Assembly: GCA_947382445.1 (NCBI GenBank)
Contig: CANCZH010000020.1
Location: forward strand, 1-24,074
DNA length: 24,074 bases
Direction of reading: 5' to 3'
From: an uncultured Clostridium sp.
GTDB taxonomy: Bacteria; Bacillota_A; Clostridia; TANB77; CAG-508
Made by a program: the position numbers and the translations under genes. Each line of letters starts with the position of its first letter. Positions within the stretch are counted from its first letter, which is position 1. The notes below the pieces were generated by a model that was not told where the DNA came from, did not search any database, and saw only the letters and a program-made list of their open reading frames with translations. Shown here one piece after another: positions 7,150 through 15,314 of the stretch.

Positions 7150-9364
7150 ATGGAATATAATTTTACTGAAACCGCTAAAAAAGTTATGAAAATAGCAGAG
7201 CAATTTGCAAAAGAACTAGGGCATACATATGTTGGTACAGAACATGTTTTATATGGACTAATTAAAGAAGATAAAGGAATTGTATCGCAAGTATTCAAAG
7301 AAGCAAATATTAATGCTGAAAGAATATATAAGATGGTAGAAGAAATCATCGGAAAAAATGACATAGAAATATTACAAATAAAAGGATATACACCTAGACT
7401 GAAAAAAATACTTGATATGGCTTTTGTAGAAACTAAAAAAACAGGTTCTGATTATATTTCTACTGAACATTTGCTCATTGCTATTTTTAATGATAGAGAA
7501 TGTATAGCATCTCAATTAATAATTGATTCAGGTGTTAATATTGATGGATTAATAAGAAAAATGTATAGAGTAATTTACAATTATTCTGAAACAACCAATA
7601 TTGATAAAGGAATAAAAAATACTGAACTAGATAAATACGGTGTTGATTTAATTACTTTAGCTAAAGAAGAAAAATTTGATGGTGCAATTGGTAGAGATAA
7701 AGAAACTGAAAGATTAATTGAAATTTTATGTAGAAGAAATAAAAATAATCCATGTTTAATAGGGGAAGCGGGTGTTGGAAAAACTGCGATTATTGAAGGA
7801 TTAGCAATTAGAATTGCAAAAGGTGAAGTTGATGATTTCCTTAAAAATAAAAGAATATTAAGTTTAGATTTATCACAGCTATTGGCTGGAAGTAAGTATA
7901 GAGGAGATTTTGAAGATAGATTAAAAAAATGTATTAAAGTTATTCAAGATAGCAAAAACATTATTTTATTTATTGATGAAGTTCATATGATAGTTGGTGC
8001 TGGAGCAGCAGAAGGAGCAATTGATGCTGCAAATATTTTGAAGCCATTACTTGCAAGAGGAGAAATACAGCTTATAGGTGCTACTACAATAGAGGAATAT
8101 AGAAAATATATAGAAAAAGATGCAGCACTTGCTAGAAGGTTTCAGTCTATTATTGTACATGAACCTACTGAAGATGAGGCAATTAATATTTTAAAAAATG
8201 TATCTAAGAAGTATGAGAGTTTTCATGGTGTTAAAATTTCAGAGGAAGCTATTGAGGCTGCTATTAAACTTTCTATAAAGTATATTCCTGAAAAATTTTT
8301 ACCAGATAAAGCTCTCGATTTAATTGATGAGGCGTCTGCTAGAGTTAAAATTAAAAATGAAGAAAAAATTGTGAAAAAGCAAGATGTAGAGATGATAATT
8401 TCTAATTTGACTCAAATACCTATAAAGGATATTAGTGAAGAAAAAATAAAAAGATTAATTGATATAGAGGAGAGAATTTCTAAAAAGATAATAGGTCAGG
8501 AGGAAACTGTTAAGCAGGTTTCTAAATGTTTAAAAAGAGGTGCTTTGAAGATAAAGGATTCTTCAAGACCAATAGGTTCTTTTTTGTTTTTAGGACCAAC
8601 AGGAGTTGGAAAGACTGAGCTAGCTAAGGTTATATCAGAAGAATTTTTTGAAAATCAAAAGAATTTAATTAGACTTGATATGTCTGAGTATATGGAGCCT
8701 AATTCTGTTTCTAAAATAATTGGTGCTCCTCCTCGGTTATGTTGGGTATGATGAGGGAAAGTCTTTAGTTGACAAGATTAGAAAAAAACCATATTGCTTA
8801 GTACTGTTTGATGAGATAGAAAAGGCTAATAATGATGTTTTAAATTTATTACTTCAAATTTTAGAGGATGGAAAATTGACAGATTCTAATGGTAATATTG
8901 CTACTTTTCAGGAGACTTTGATAATTCTTACTTCTAATATTGGTGCAGATATTATGAATAGGAAAAGGGGAATAGGTTTTAGAAATGATGAAGAGGAATT
9001 TAAAAAGGAAGAAGTTTTAAATGAGGCTAAGAGACTTTTAAAACCAGAGCTTTTAAATAGAATTGATGATATTTGCGTTTTTAATCATTTAGATGAGAAA
9101 GATATTTCTAAAATTTTTGATAATAAATTTGGTGAACTTAAAGATGTTATGGAAAAGAGAAATATAGGTGTAGAACTTACTGATAATATTAAGAAACATA
9201 TTGTAGAGAAATCTAAATATTTTCAATATGGTGCACGTACTATAAGAAGAGAAATTGAGCAAAACATTGAGGATAAAATTGTTGATGGACTTATTTCAAA
9301 AGAGATAGTGCCAGGTGATAGCATAGTATTAGATTTTGAAGATGATGTAATAATAAAAAAATAA
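7150..9364 (+). CDS. clpC: ClpC/ClpA-type AAA+ unfoldase, read through a +1 frameshift
   Basis: Joined across one +1 shift, 737 residues. It unfolds proteins for the ClpP protease. Clp_N repeats span 1-145. D1 has Walker A GEAGVGKT (205-212), pore loop [11 protein letters not shown] and Walker B with D276-E277. D2 has Walker A GPTGVGKT (482-489), pore loop GYVGYDEG (529-536), Walker B D554-E555, and the ClpP-binding loop IGF (608-610). The zero frame reads CCT CGG TTA TGT TGG GTA TGA and stops at 8751; skipping C8734 restores the nearly invariant [12 protein letters not shown]. The D1-D2 linker is short and lacks the roughly 55-residue coiled-coil M domain of Bacillus ClpC (the protein is also shorter than its usual 810), so adaptor control by MecA would be lost or different; ClpA has the same layout. 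It starts six bases after AGGAGG. No mcsA, mcsB or ctsR is adjacent. The last Lys and the stop lie in a terminal repeat of the next element. Confidence 0.85.
8731..8737 (+). other. +1 frameshift site 2 (CCT CGG T) in clpC
   Basis: Zero frame CCT CGG TTA; corrected frame CCT (C) GGT TAT, giving Pro528-Gly529-Tyr530 of the D2 pore loop. The extra base is C8734. The zero frame stops at TGA 8749-8751. The Pro-Gly-Tyr-Val-Gly motif is conserved across Clp/Hsp100 proteins, so the position and identity of the extra base are certain to one nucleotide. Confidence 0.88.
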
Positions 9365-9646
9365 TGTCAATATGGACTTAATATAATTGACACATTATTA
9401 ATATAATTTTAAAAAAGTAGCTTAAAAAATTTATTTTTTTCAAGGGCTGCAATACAACTTTTATCATTTCTAAAAAAAACTTGCCTGAGCCTCTCCATGG
9501 ACGTTACCATGCACCCTCAGTCAAGTTTTTTAAGAAATGTTTAAAAGTTTCCTTTTGCACTTTCAAAAATTAAATTTGTTTAAGATACTTTTTTTATTTA
9601 AAGATAATTTGTGTCAATTATATTAAGTCCATATTGACATTATTTT
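9358..9646. repeat. 289-bp fold-back element with 37-bp perfect terminal inverted repeats between convergent genes
   Basis: The ends 9358-9394 and 9610-9646 are exact inverted copies over 37 bp. Inside, 9411-9475 and 9535-9598 also match imperfectly as inverted arms. The apex has a third stem (arms near TTTCTAAAAAAAACTTG and CAAGTTTTTTAAGAAA), capped by a GC-rich tip with CTGAG/CTCAG and CATGG/CCATG pairs around 9486-9520. The whole gap thus folds as one hairpin. Both terminal repeats include the last Lys codon and the TAA stop of the flanking convergent genes (clpC on plus, permease fusion on minus), so both reading frames end inside the repeat. It should act as a two-way terminator. A MITE that supplied both stops on insertion is the other reading. 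No ORF. Confidence 0.8.
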
Positions 9647-11610
9647 GTTCCGTAAATTCTATCTCCAGCATCTCCAAGACCTGGCACTATGTAAGCATCT
9701 TCATTCAAATGGTCATCAATATGTCCACAATAAATTTGAACATCTGGATGCTTTTCTTGTACACGTTTTAATCCTTCAGGAGCTGCTATAATACAAATAA
9801 ATTTAATTTTCTTTACACCTTTTTCTTTTAATAAATCTATGGCATCTATTGCACTTCCACCAGTGGCAAGCATTGGATCAAGTAAAATAACTTCTTTTTT
9901 CTCAATATTTTTTGGAACCTTAAAGAAGTAATTTACTGGTTTATGGTCATTTGTATCATCTCTGTACATTCCAATATGACCAATTTTTGCATTTGGTATT
10001 ACATTAAGAACACCATCTAACATTCCCATTCCAGCTCTTAAAATTGGAACAAATGCATATTTATCTTCATTTAATTTTCCTGTTTTTAGTTTAGTGATAG
10101 GTGTTTCAATTTCAGTTTGCTCTAATTCTGCATCTTCCATTGCTTTATAGCAAAGGAACATTCCTATTTCTTCTATTAATTCTCTAAATTCTTTTGTACC
10201 TGTTTTTTTATTTCTTAAAATTCCTAATTTATGTTCAATTAAAGGGTGTTTTAATTCTGTTACTGAACCTTCAAACTTTGTTACTTCAACTTTTTTTTCT
10301 GGTTCAGAAGTAGTTTCTTCTTTTTCATTTGGTAAGAATAAGTTTAGTAAAATACCTACAATTGCTGCCAAGCTCATTCCAGAAAATGTTATAGAAATAT
10401 CCCCAGATCCAATAGATAATACAGCTCCACCTAATCCTAAAACAAGCATACTTGATGCAACAATTACATTTTTACTTTTTCTAAAATCTACTTGATTTTC
10501 AATTAGAACTTTTAAACCATTTACTGCGATGAAACCATATAATAGAAGTGAAACTCCACCTAGTACGCAGTTTGGAATTGAACTAACTACTGCAGTAAAT
10601 TTTCCTAAAAATCCAAGAATTATTGCAAATATTGCAGCTAAGCCAATTACCCAAATTGATGCGATTTTTGTCATTCCAACTACTGATGTATTTTCACCAT
10701 ATGTTGTGTTTGCCGGACCTCCAAGTAAACCTGCTACAAATGTAGCGATACCATCACCCATAAGAGTTCTGTCTAGTCCAGGATTTCTTAATAAGTCTTT
10801 TCCAATGATAGCACTTAATGCTGTGTGGTCTCCAATGTGTTCAGCCATTGTAACTAATGCGATTGGTGCCATTGTTAAAGCAACTGCAAAGTTTGGTGCA
10901 TAGTTTACAAATGGAATCATGAAGCTTGGCATACTAAAGAATGTTGCTGAAGTTACTGCTTCGAAATTTACTAATCCAAAGCAAATTGCTGAAATATATC
11001 CAACTACTATACCAACTAAGAAAGGAATTATTTTTAAGAATCCTTTTCCTCTTACCATTACAAGTGATGTTGTTAAGAATGTAATTAATGCTACTAGTAC
11101 ACTTTTCCATTCAAATACAGAGTCGGCAGCAATTCCTATTTGACCTACTGCACTTGATGCTAGTCCCAAACCGATTATCATTATCATTGGTCCTATTACT
11201 ACTGGTGGTAATATTTTATCAATCCAGTTTTTTCCTACAAGTTTTATTATAAGTGAAACTACGAAGTAGATAATACCTACTAACATAACTCCTGTCATAG
11301 CTCCTGCAATTCCACCTTTAGCATATGCTGCTGCAATTGGTGCTATAAATGCGAATGAGCTTCCTAAATATACTGGTGATTTAGCTTTTGTACATAAAAT
11401 ATAAATTAATGTTCCAATTCCTGATGTTACTAGTGCTACTGGTATTGATAATACATTTGTTCCAGCAGCTGCATTTACTAATATTGGTACTAATATTGTT
11501 GCACCAAACATAGCAAACACATGTTGAAGAGATAATATAATCCATTGAGCAACTTTTGGTTTTTCGTTTACATCTAGGATTAAATTACTTTTCTTTGTTG
11601 TTTCTTCCAT
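9640..11610 (-). CDS. Uracil permease (NCS2) fused to uracil phosphoribosyltransferase
   Basis: A 656-residue fusion. Residues about 15-425 are a UraA/PyrP-type nucleobase:cation symporter: it opens with QWIILSLQHVFAMFGATILV, has many membrane segments, and carries the family region GGPANTTYGENTSVVGMTK. A charged linker follows (about 425-445, rich in Glu and Lys). Residues about 446-656 are a complete cytosolic uracil phosphoribosyltransferase (Upp): HPLIEHKLGILR at its start, the PRPP loop LLDPMLATGGSA near 575, and the uracil-binding end PGLGDAGDRIYGTK. One polypeptide would import uracil and convert it with PRPP to UMP. Each half is otherwise a separate protein. The start at 11610 was chosen over the in-frame ATG at 11661 because TAAGGAGG lies just ahead and the extra 17 residues overlap the attenuator. 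UMP is the substrate of PyrH, encoded nearby. No in-frame CGG. Confidence 0.88.
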   Translation of the reverse strand: MEETTKKSNLILDVNEKPKVAQWIILSLQHVFAMFGATILVPILVNAAAGTNVLSIPVALVTSGIGTLIYILCTKAKSPVYLGSSFAFIAPIAAAYAKGGIAGAMTGVMLVGIIYFVVSLIIKLVGKNWIDKILPPVVIGPMIMIIGLGLASSAVGQIGIAADSVFEWKSVLVALITFLTTSLVMVRGKGFLKIIPFLVGIVVGYISAICFGLVNFEAVTSATFFSMPSFMIPFVNYAPNFAVALTMAPIALVTMAEHIGDHTALSAIIGKDLLRNPGLDRTLMGDGIATFVAGLLGGPANTTYGENTSVVGMTKIASIWVIGLAAIFAIILGFLGKFTAVVSSIPNCVLGGVSLLLYGFIAVNGLKVLIENQVDFRKSKNVIVASSMLVLGLGGAVLSIGSGDISITFSGMSLAAIVGILLNLFLPNEKEETTSEPEKKVEVTKFEGSVTELKHPLIEHKLGILRNKKTGTKEFRELIEEIGMFLCYKAMEDAELEQTEIETPITKLKTGKLNEDKYAFVPILRAGMGMLDGVLNVIPNAKIGHIGMYRDDTNDHKPVNYFFKVPKNIEKKEVILLDPMLATGGSAIDAIDLLKEKGVKKIKFICIIAAPEGLKRVQEKHPDVQIYCGHIDDHLNEDAYIVPGLGDAGDRIYGTK

Positions 11611-11659
11611 TATAATATACCTCCTTAATTTTGGAATTTTAAATTTAGAGATTAGATAC

Positions 11660-11689
11660 AAAAAAATACTAGAAATGAATTCTAGTATT
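11660..11689 (-). promoter_or_regulatory. Transcription attenuator ahead of the uracil permease fusion
   Basis: On the minus strand a 10-bp stem (11689-11680 with 11674-11665, arm AATACTAGAA) with a 5-base loop is followed by a run of T, about 50 bases before the start codon. It lies between the promoter region and the gene, so it should act as a regulated terminator. The stop codon of an upstream 36-codon ORF (11690-11688) touches the stem, so a ribosome finishing that ORF would block the hairpin. No PyrR-binding loop was recognised. Confidence 0.7.
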
Positions 11690-11798
11690 AATAATTATCT
11701 CTATATAAAAATTGAAATGATAAAACTAAGAAAGATGGCTTTCTTTTAATTGCTACATTTTGAATTAAATTGATAACTATATTTCTTAATTTATTCAT
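11688..11798 (-). CDS. Candidate leader peptide of the uracil permease attenuator
   Basis: A 36-residue ORF starting ATG AAT AAA TTA AGA, with a weak AGGGTG site at 11810-11805, ending TAT TAA exactly at the foot of the attenuator stem. It begins MNKLRNIVINLIQ and ends QFLYRDNY. The second half of its message is rich in U (codons TTC TTA GTT TTA TCA TTT CAA TTT TTA TAT). A small hairpin (AAGAAAG/CTTTCTT, 11745-11728) lies just before this U-rich tract. This order (pause hairpin, U-rich tract, translated stop at the terminator) is the layout of the pyrBI leader of enteric bacteria, where low UTP stalls the polymerase and lets the ribosome prevent termination. Its role here is an inference. Confidence 0.45.
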   Translation of the reverse strand: MNKLRNIVINLIQNVAIKRKPSFLVLSFQFLYRDNY

Positions 11799-11814
11799 TT
11801 TTAACACCCTGATT

Positions 11815-11843
11815 ATAATATTATAATTTTTTAAATATTGCAA
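11815..11843 (-). promoter_or_regulatory. Candidate promoter of the uracil permease leader
   Basis: On the minus strand TTGCAA (11843-11838), a 17-base spacer and TATTAT (11820-11815). The tract also holds TATAAT-like repeats at other spacings, so the exact start is unclear. A start seven bases after this -10 would trim the weak ribosome site of the leader peptide. Confidence 0.35.
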
Positions 11844-11872
11844 GATATTTTGAAAAAATAAATTTTCATATA

Positions 11873-11901
11873 TTGCTATATTTTTTTTGTTATGTTATAC
11901 T
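11873..11901 (+). promoter_or_regulatory. Promoter of the small membrane protein gene
   Basis: TTGCTA (11873-11878), a 17-base spacer and TATACT (11896-11901). This gives a leader of about 20 bases to the AAAGGAG site and the ATG at 11931. It is divergent from the uracil permease leader. Confidence 0.65.
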
Positions 11902-11930
11902 TTTTTTAGTATTATACAAAGGAGTAAAAG

Positions 11931-12266
11931 ATGACAGGTGTACTTGTAATAATTTTTATGCTTCTTATAATGATAATTATGCTTATTGGTTTAGCTGTTG
12001 CTCAAATAAAAATGGCAGGTATGAATGTTAAAGACTTTTGGTCTTTTATAAAAGCTAATGAAACATTAAATAAGTTATATGCATTTTCAAGGAAGTATGA
12101 AAGACTAACTACAACTGAACAATTAGTTTTTTTGCGTGAAGCTGAAAGGGTTTTTGATGCTTTTGATAAAGTTCCTAATGTACTTTGGGAAGAGGAATAT
12201 CAAAAATATATGGAGGTTCTTTCTACTTATAAAGATATAAAACTTGTTAGATGGGAATCAAATTAA
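11931..12266 (+). CDS. Small single-pass membrane protein of unknown function
   Basis: A 111-residue protein with one strong hydrophobic N-terminal segment (about residues 3-25), followed by a charged cytosolic or external helical domain (about 35-111) rich in Glu, Lys and Tyr. No known motif is seen. It has an AAAGGAG site seven bases ahead, its own good promoter and its own terminator, so it is a single-gene unit between the uracil permease fusion and pyrH. I do not recognise the family. Codon use matches the neighbours. Confidence 0.7.
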   Translation: MTGVLVIIFMLLIMIIMLIGLAVAQIKMAGMNVKDFWSFIKANETLNKLYAFSRKYERLTTTEQLVFLREAERVFDAFDKVPNVLWEEEYQKYMEVLSTYKDIKLVRWESN

Positions 12267-12283
12267 ATTATATATAAATTATT

Positions 12284-12312
12284 CGAGCTAGATAAATCTA
12301 GTTCGTTTTTTT
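12284..12312 (+). terminator. Intrinsic terminator before pyrH
   Basis: A 9-bp stem (CGAGCTAGA with TCTAGTTCG, one G-U pair; 12284-12292 with 12297-12305), a four-base loop and seven T. Confidence 0.85.
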
Positions 12313-12370
12313 ATATTATTTTTATAAAAATGTTATACAAAATATTGTAAAAAATAGTGGCTATATTTTA

Positions 12371-12386
12371 TATAATGTGATAGAAT
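12371..12386 (+). promoter_or_regulatory. Candidate promoter region of the pyrH-polC run
   Basis: Two possible -10 boxes: TATAAT (12371-12376) and TAGAAT (12381-12386), the latter preceded by TGA as an extended -10. TTGTAA at 12345-12350 is too far (20 bases) to be an ideal -35 for the first. One of them is likely the main promoter of the housekeeping run. Confidence 0.45.
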
Positions 12387-12420
12387 GACAAAAGTATAAA
12401 AAGGTGGAGGTTATATAAAG

Positions 12421-13119
12421 ATGTATAAAAGAGTCTTATTAAAATTAAGTGGTGAAGCCTTAGCAGGAGAACAAAAAACAGGAATCAATGCAGAAGTTGT
12501 AGATTCAATTTGTCAGAGAGTAGCAACTATTGCAAGTAAAGGAGTTCAAGTTGGTATAGTTGTTGGTGGAGGTAATTTCTGGCGAGGAAAATATGGCTAT
12601 AATATGGAAAGTGTGACTTCTGATTATATGGGAATGCTTGCAACTGTTATTAATGCATTAGCTGTTAAAGATGCACTTGAAAGTAAAGGTTTGAAAGCTG
12701 TTGTCGAAACATCAATTTCCATGGTTCAAATTGCTGAAACTTATACAAAGAGAGATACAGAAAGACATTTTGAAGAGGGAGCAGTTGTTATATTTGGTGC
12801 TGGAACAGGTCATCCATTTTTCTCTACTGATACAGGAGCAGCTTTAAGAGCAGCAGAAATTGGTGCAGACGCTATTTTAGTTGCTAAAACTATTGATGGT
12901 GTATATTCAGCTGATCCTAAGGTAGATCCTAATGCTATTAAATATGATGAAATTACTTATACTCAAGTTTTAAATGAGAACTTAAAAGTTATGGATTCAG
13001 CAGCAATTGCTATTTGCAGAGATAATAATATACCTTTGGTTGTTTTTGCATTAGAAGATCCAGAAAATATTGTAAGGGTTATAAATGGTGAAAAAATAGG
13101 AACAATTGTAAAATTGTAA
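12421..13119 (+). CDS. pyrH: UMP kinase
   Basis: A 232-residue bacterial uridylate kinase of the amino-acid kinase family, of normal length. It phosphorylates UMP to UDP with ATP. Visible marks are [15 protein letters not shown] at the N-terminus, the glycine-rich [43 protein letters not shown] and the DGVYSADPK loop. GGTGGAGG precedes the ATG. In many Firmicutes pyrH follows rpsB and tsf and precedes frr; here rpsB and tsf are absent and pyrH leads the run. It consumes the UMP that the nearby permease-phosphoribosyltransferase fusion would make. Confidence 0.95.
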   Translation: MYKRVLLKLSGEALAGEQKTGINAEVVDSICQRVATIASKGVQVGIVVGGGNFWRGKYGYNMESVTSDYMGMLATVINALAVKDALESKGLKAVVETSISMVQIAETYTKRDTERHFEEGAVVIFGAGTGHPFFSTDTGAALRAAEIGADAILVAKTIDGVYSADPKVDPNAIKYDEITYTQVLNENLKVMDSAAIAICRDNNIPLVVFALEDPENIVRVINGEKIGTIVKL

Positions 13120-13126
13120 TAAAAAT

Positions 13127-13150
13127 AGAAAGTTTAAAAAACTTTCTTAT
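13127..13150 (+). terminator. Weak hairpin between pyrH and frr
   Basis: A 9-bp stem AGAAAGTTT/AAACTTTCT (13127-13135 with 13139-13147) with a 3-base loop, followed only by TATAATA. The T-run is poor, so it is more likely a partial terminator or an RNA-stability hairpin within the operon. The TATAAT at 13149-13154 could serve an internal promoter for frr. Confidence 0.45.
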
Positions 13151-13186
13151 AATATAGAATATTAAATATAAAGGAGAATAAAATTT

Positions 13187-13735
13187 ATGGAATTTGATAA
13201 ACTTGAAGAAAGAATGAATAAAACATTAAGTGTTTTAGAAGAAAACTTTTCTGAAATAAGAGCAGGAAGAGCTAATCCAGCTATATTAAACAAAATATCT
13301 GTTGAGTATTATGGTGTACCTACACCAATAAACCAAGTTGCTGGAATTTCAGTTCCAGAAGCAAGATTAATAGTTATTCAACCATGGGATGCTAGTGTAT
13401 TAAAAGATATTGAAAAAGCCATTATTGCATCTGATATTGGATTAAATCCAAATAATGATGGAAAAGTAATTAGATTATCTTTCCCAGAATTAACAGAAGA
13501 AAGAAGAAAAGATATAGTTAAAGATATTAAAAAAATTGCAGAAGAAGCAAAAGTTAGTATTAGATCTATAAGAAGAGATGGTATTGATGAGGCAAAAGAT
13601 TTACAAAAAGAAGGACTTATTACTGAAGATGATTTGAAAAAATCTGAAGACCAAATTCAAAAATTAACTGATAAAAAGATTGCAGAAATTGATACAATTC
13701 TTTCTAAGAAAGAAACAGAAATTATGTCAGTTTAA
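13187..13735 (+). CDS. frr: Ribosome recycling factor
   Basis: A 182-residue protein of normal length that, with EF-G, splits post-termination ribosomes. Family marks: the N-terminal helix with EIRAGRANPAIL, the VEYYGVPTPINQVA region, ARLIVIQPWD, SDIGLNPNNDGKVIRL, and the C-terminal helices with TEERRKDIVK and VSIRSIRRD. AAAGGAG precedes the start. It is followed 12 bases later by uppS, the usual order in Firmicutes. It may be relevant to the frameshift system, since ribosomes terminating or stalling at CGG sites would depend on recycling, but that is speculation. Confidence 0.96.
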   Translation: MEFDKLEERMNKTLSVLEENFSEIRAGRANPAILNKISVEYYGVPTPINQVAGISVPEARLIVIQPWDASVLKDIEKAIIASDIGLNPNNDGKVIRLSFPELTEERRKDIVKDIKKIAEEAKVSIRSIRRDGIDEAKDLQKEGLITEDDLKKSEDQIQKLTDKKIAEIDTILSKKETEIMSV

Positions 13736-13747
13736 AAGGAGAAATTC

Positions 13748-14455
13748 ATGGAAGTAAATAATATGCCAAAACATGTAGGAATTATTATGGATGGCAATAG
13801 AAGATGGGCAAGAGAAAAAGGAATTGATTATAGATTAGGACATAAGCAAGGAGCTAAAACTTTAGAAAATATTGTTAGATATGCTAAAAAAATAGGGATA
13901 AAATATATAACAGTTTTTGCTTTTTCAACAGAAAATTGGAAGAGAAGTGAAGAAGAAGTTGGGGCTTTAATGTTACTTTTAAAAACTTATTTAGATGATT
14001 ATGGAAAAAGAGCAGATTCTGAAAATATTAAAATAAAAATTTTAGGTGATATTAATGTTCTTTCTAGTGGCTTACAAAAAAGTATTAATAATGCAGTAGA
14101 AAGAACAAAAGATAATGATGGAATTACTTTTTCTATTTGTTTAAATTATGGCGGAAGAGACGAGATGGTTCATACTGTAAAGAAAATTGCCGAAAAAGTA
14201 AAAGATGGAATTTTAAAAATTGATGAAATTACTGAAAATACTATTTCAGATAATCTTTACACAGAGGGAATACCTGACCCAGATTTAATAATTCGTACTA
14301 GTGGAGAATTACGTACTAGTGGATTTTTAATGTGGCAGGGTGTATATTCAGAATATTTATTTTTAGATAAGTATTGGCCAGATTTTTCAGAAGAAGACTT
14401 AGATATGGCGGTAGTACAATTTCAAAAGAGAAAAAGAAATTTTGGAGCTGGATAA
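13748..14455 (+). CDS. uppS: Undecaprenyl diphosphate synthase
   Basis: A 235-residue cis-prenyltransferase that extends farnesyl diphosphate with isopentenyl diphosphate to the C55 carrier lipid of cell-wall synthesis. Seen: HVGIIMDGNRRWAREKG with the catalytic Asp at residue 15, FSTENWKRSEEEV, the ICLNYGGRDEMV region, and the PDLIIRTSGELRTSGFLMWQ block that binds isopentenyl diphosphate. The length is slightly below the usual 245-260. AAGGAG lies at 13736-13741. ATG 13763 is a possible second start but the first fits the ribosome site better. Confidence 0.95.
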   Translation: MEVNNMPKHVGIIMDGNRRWAREKGIDYRLGHKQGAKTLENIVRYAKKIGIKYITVFAFSTENWKRSEEEVGALMLLLKTYLDDYGKRADSENIKIKILGDINVLSSGLQKSINNAVERTKDNDGITFSICLNYGGRDEMVHTVKKIAEKVKDGILKIDEITENTISDNLYTEGIPDPDLIIRTSGELRTSGFLMWQGVYSEYLFLDKYWPDFSEEDLDMAVVQFQKRKRNFGAG

Positions 14456-14482
14456 AATTGTGATTAAGAAAGGTTTATTTTT

Positions 14483-15305
14483 ATGATAAAAAGATTACTT
14501 ACAACAATAATTGGAATTCCACTTCTATTTATAGTGCTTATATATGGAAATAAGTATATTGTGGATATAATAGTAGCAATTTTTGCTTTTATTAGTATTC
14601 ATGAATATATGAAATGTTATTCTAATAAATTTAAAACTACGAAATGGATTCGGATACCTAAGTGCTTTTGGAATTGTATTTTTACACATAATACCAAGAG
14701 AATATATTTTAACTTACTTAGGACTATTTATAGTTTCAATTGTAGCCATATTATTTATGCAAGTTGTTTTTACAGAAATGAAAACTAATAGTGCAGATAT
14801 TGCAATAACTTTTTTTGGAATAGTTTATATTATTGGATTTTTTACTTTTATATCTTTACTATTTAGTTATGAAAAAGATGGTGTAAATTTAGGTAAATAT
14901 TATATATGGTATTTATTTTTAACAACTTGGGGAAGTGATGTTTTTGCATACTTAATTGGACATAGATTTGGAAAACACAAATTTAGTAAAATTAGTCCTA
15001 AAAAATCAATTGAGGGGTGTGTTGCAGGAATAATTGCAGGAGTAGTTTTAACATTTATTGCGACTGCTATATTTAATAATTCCTTTGATATGAATATCAA
15101 TTATATTATAATTGGAATTATTGCACTTATATTAACAGTTGTGGGACAAATTGGGGATTTTTCTGCTTCTTGTATTAAAAGATATGCAGATGTTAAAGAC
15201 TTTAGTAATTTATTACCTGGACATGGGGGACTTATAGATAGATTTGATAGTGTAATTTTTGCAGCACCTTTTGCGTATTATTTAATAACATTATTAATTG
15301 GCTAG
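14483..15305 (+). CDS. cdsA: Phosphatidate cytidylyltransferase (CDP-diglyceride synthase), read through a +1 frameshift
   Basis: Joined across one +1 shift, 273 residues, the usual length. It makes CDP-diacylglycerol, the precursor of all anionic phospholipids, and is normally essential. It is hydrophobic throughout, with repeated membrane segments. The C-terminal signature is intact: SPKKSIEG, then GQIGDFSASCIKRYADVKDF and LLPGHGGLIDRFDS. The zero frame reads ATT CGG ATA at I56 and continues as unrelated sequence to a stop at 14788. Skipping C14651 gives GGA TAC CTA AGT GCT TTT GGA and a continuous hydrophobic protein through residue 91, where the downstream frame has its first ATG (14757). 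The ribosome site is weak (AAGAAAGG). In Bacillus dxr lies between cdsA and rseP; here it is absent, and rseP follows after nine bases. Confidence 0.9.
14648..14654 (+). other. +1 frameshift site 3 (ATT CGG A) in cdsA
   Basis: Zero frame ATT CGG ATA; corrected frame ATT (C) GGA TAC, giving Ile56-Gly57-Tyr58. The extra base is C14651. Unlike the other sites, the zero frame stays open for 45 more codons, so frame-zero product would be a 101-residue protein with a nonsense tail. The eight bases ATTCGGAT recur in polC (20321-20328) in another codon phase. Confidence 0.82.
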
Positions 15306-15314
15306 GAGGAAATT

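Noticed and set aside
8720..9364. Independent downstream gene starting at TTG 8720 (and likewise ATG 14757, ATG 18916)
   Set aside because: No ribosome binding site precedes these starts, and the missing segments fit exactly the upstream reading frame after skipping one base.
10529..11143. Plus-strand ORFs inside the permease fusion
   Set aside because: They are antisense to a well-supported gene, have no ribosome site and encode low-complexity shadows of membrane segments.
11611..11930. PyrR-binding attenuator or purine riboswitch
   Set aside because: No PyrR binding-loop consensus and no purine aptamer core is visible; the leader ORF and single terminator explain the region better.
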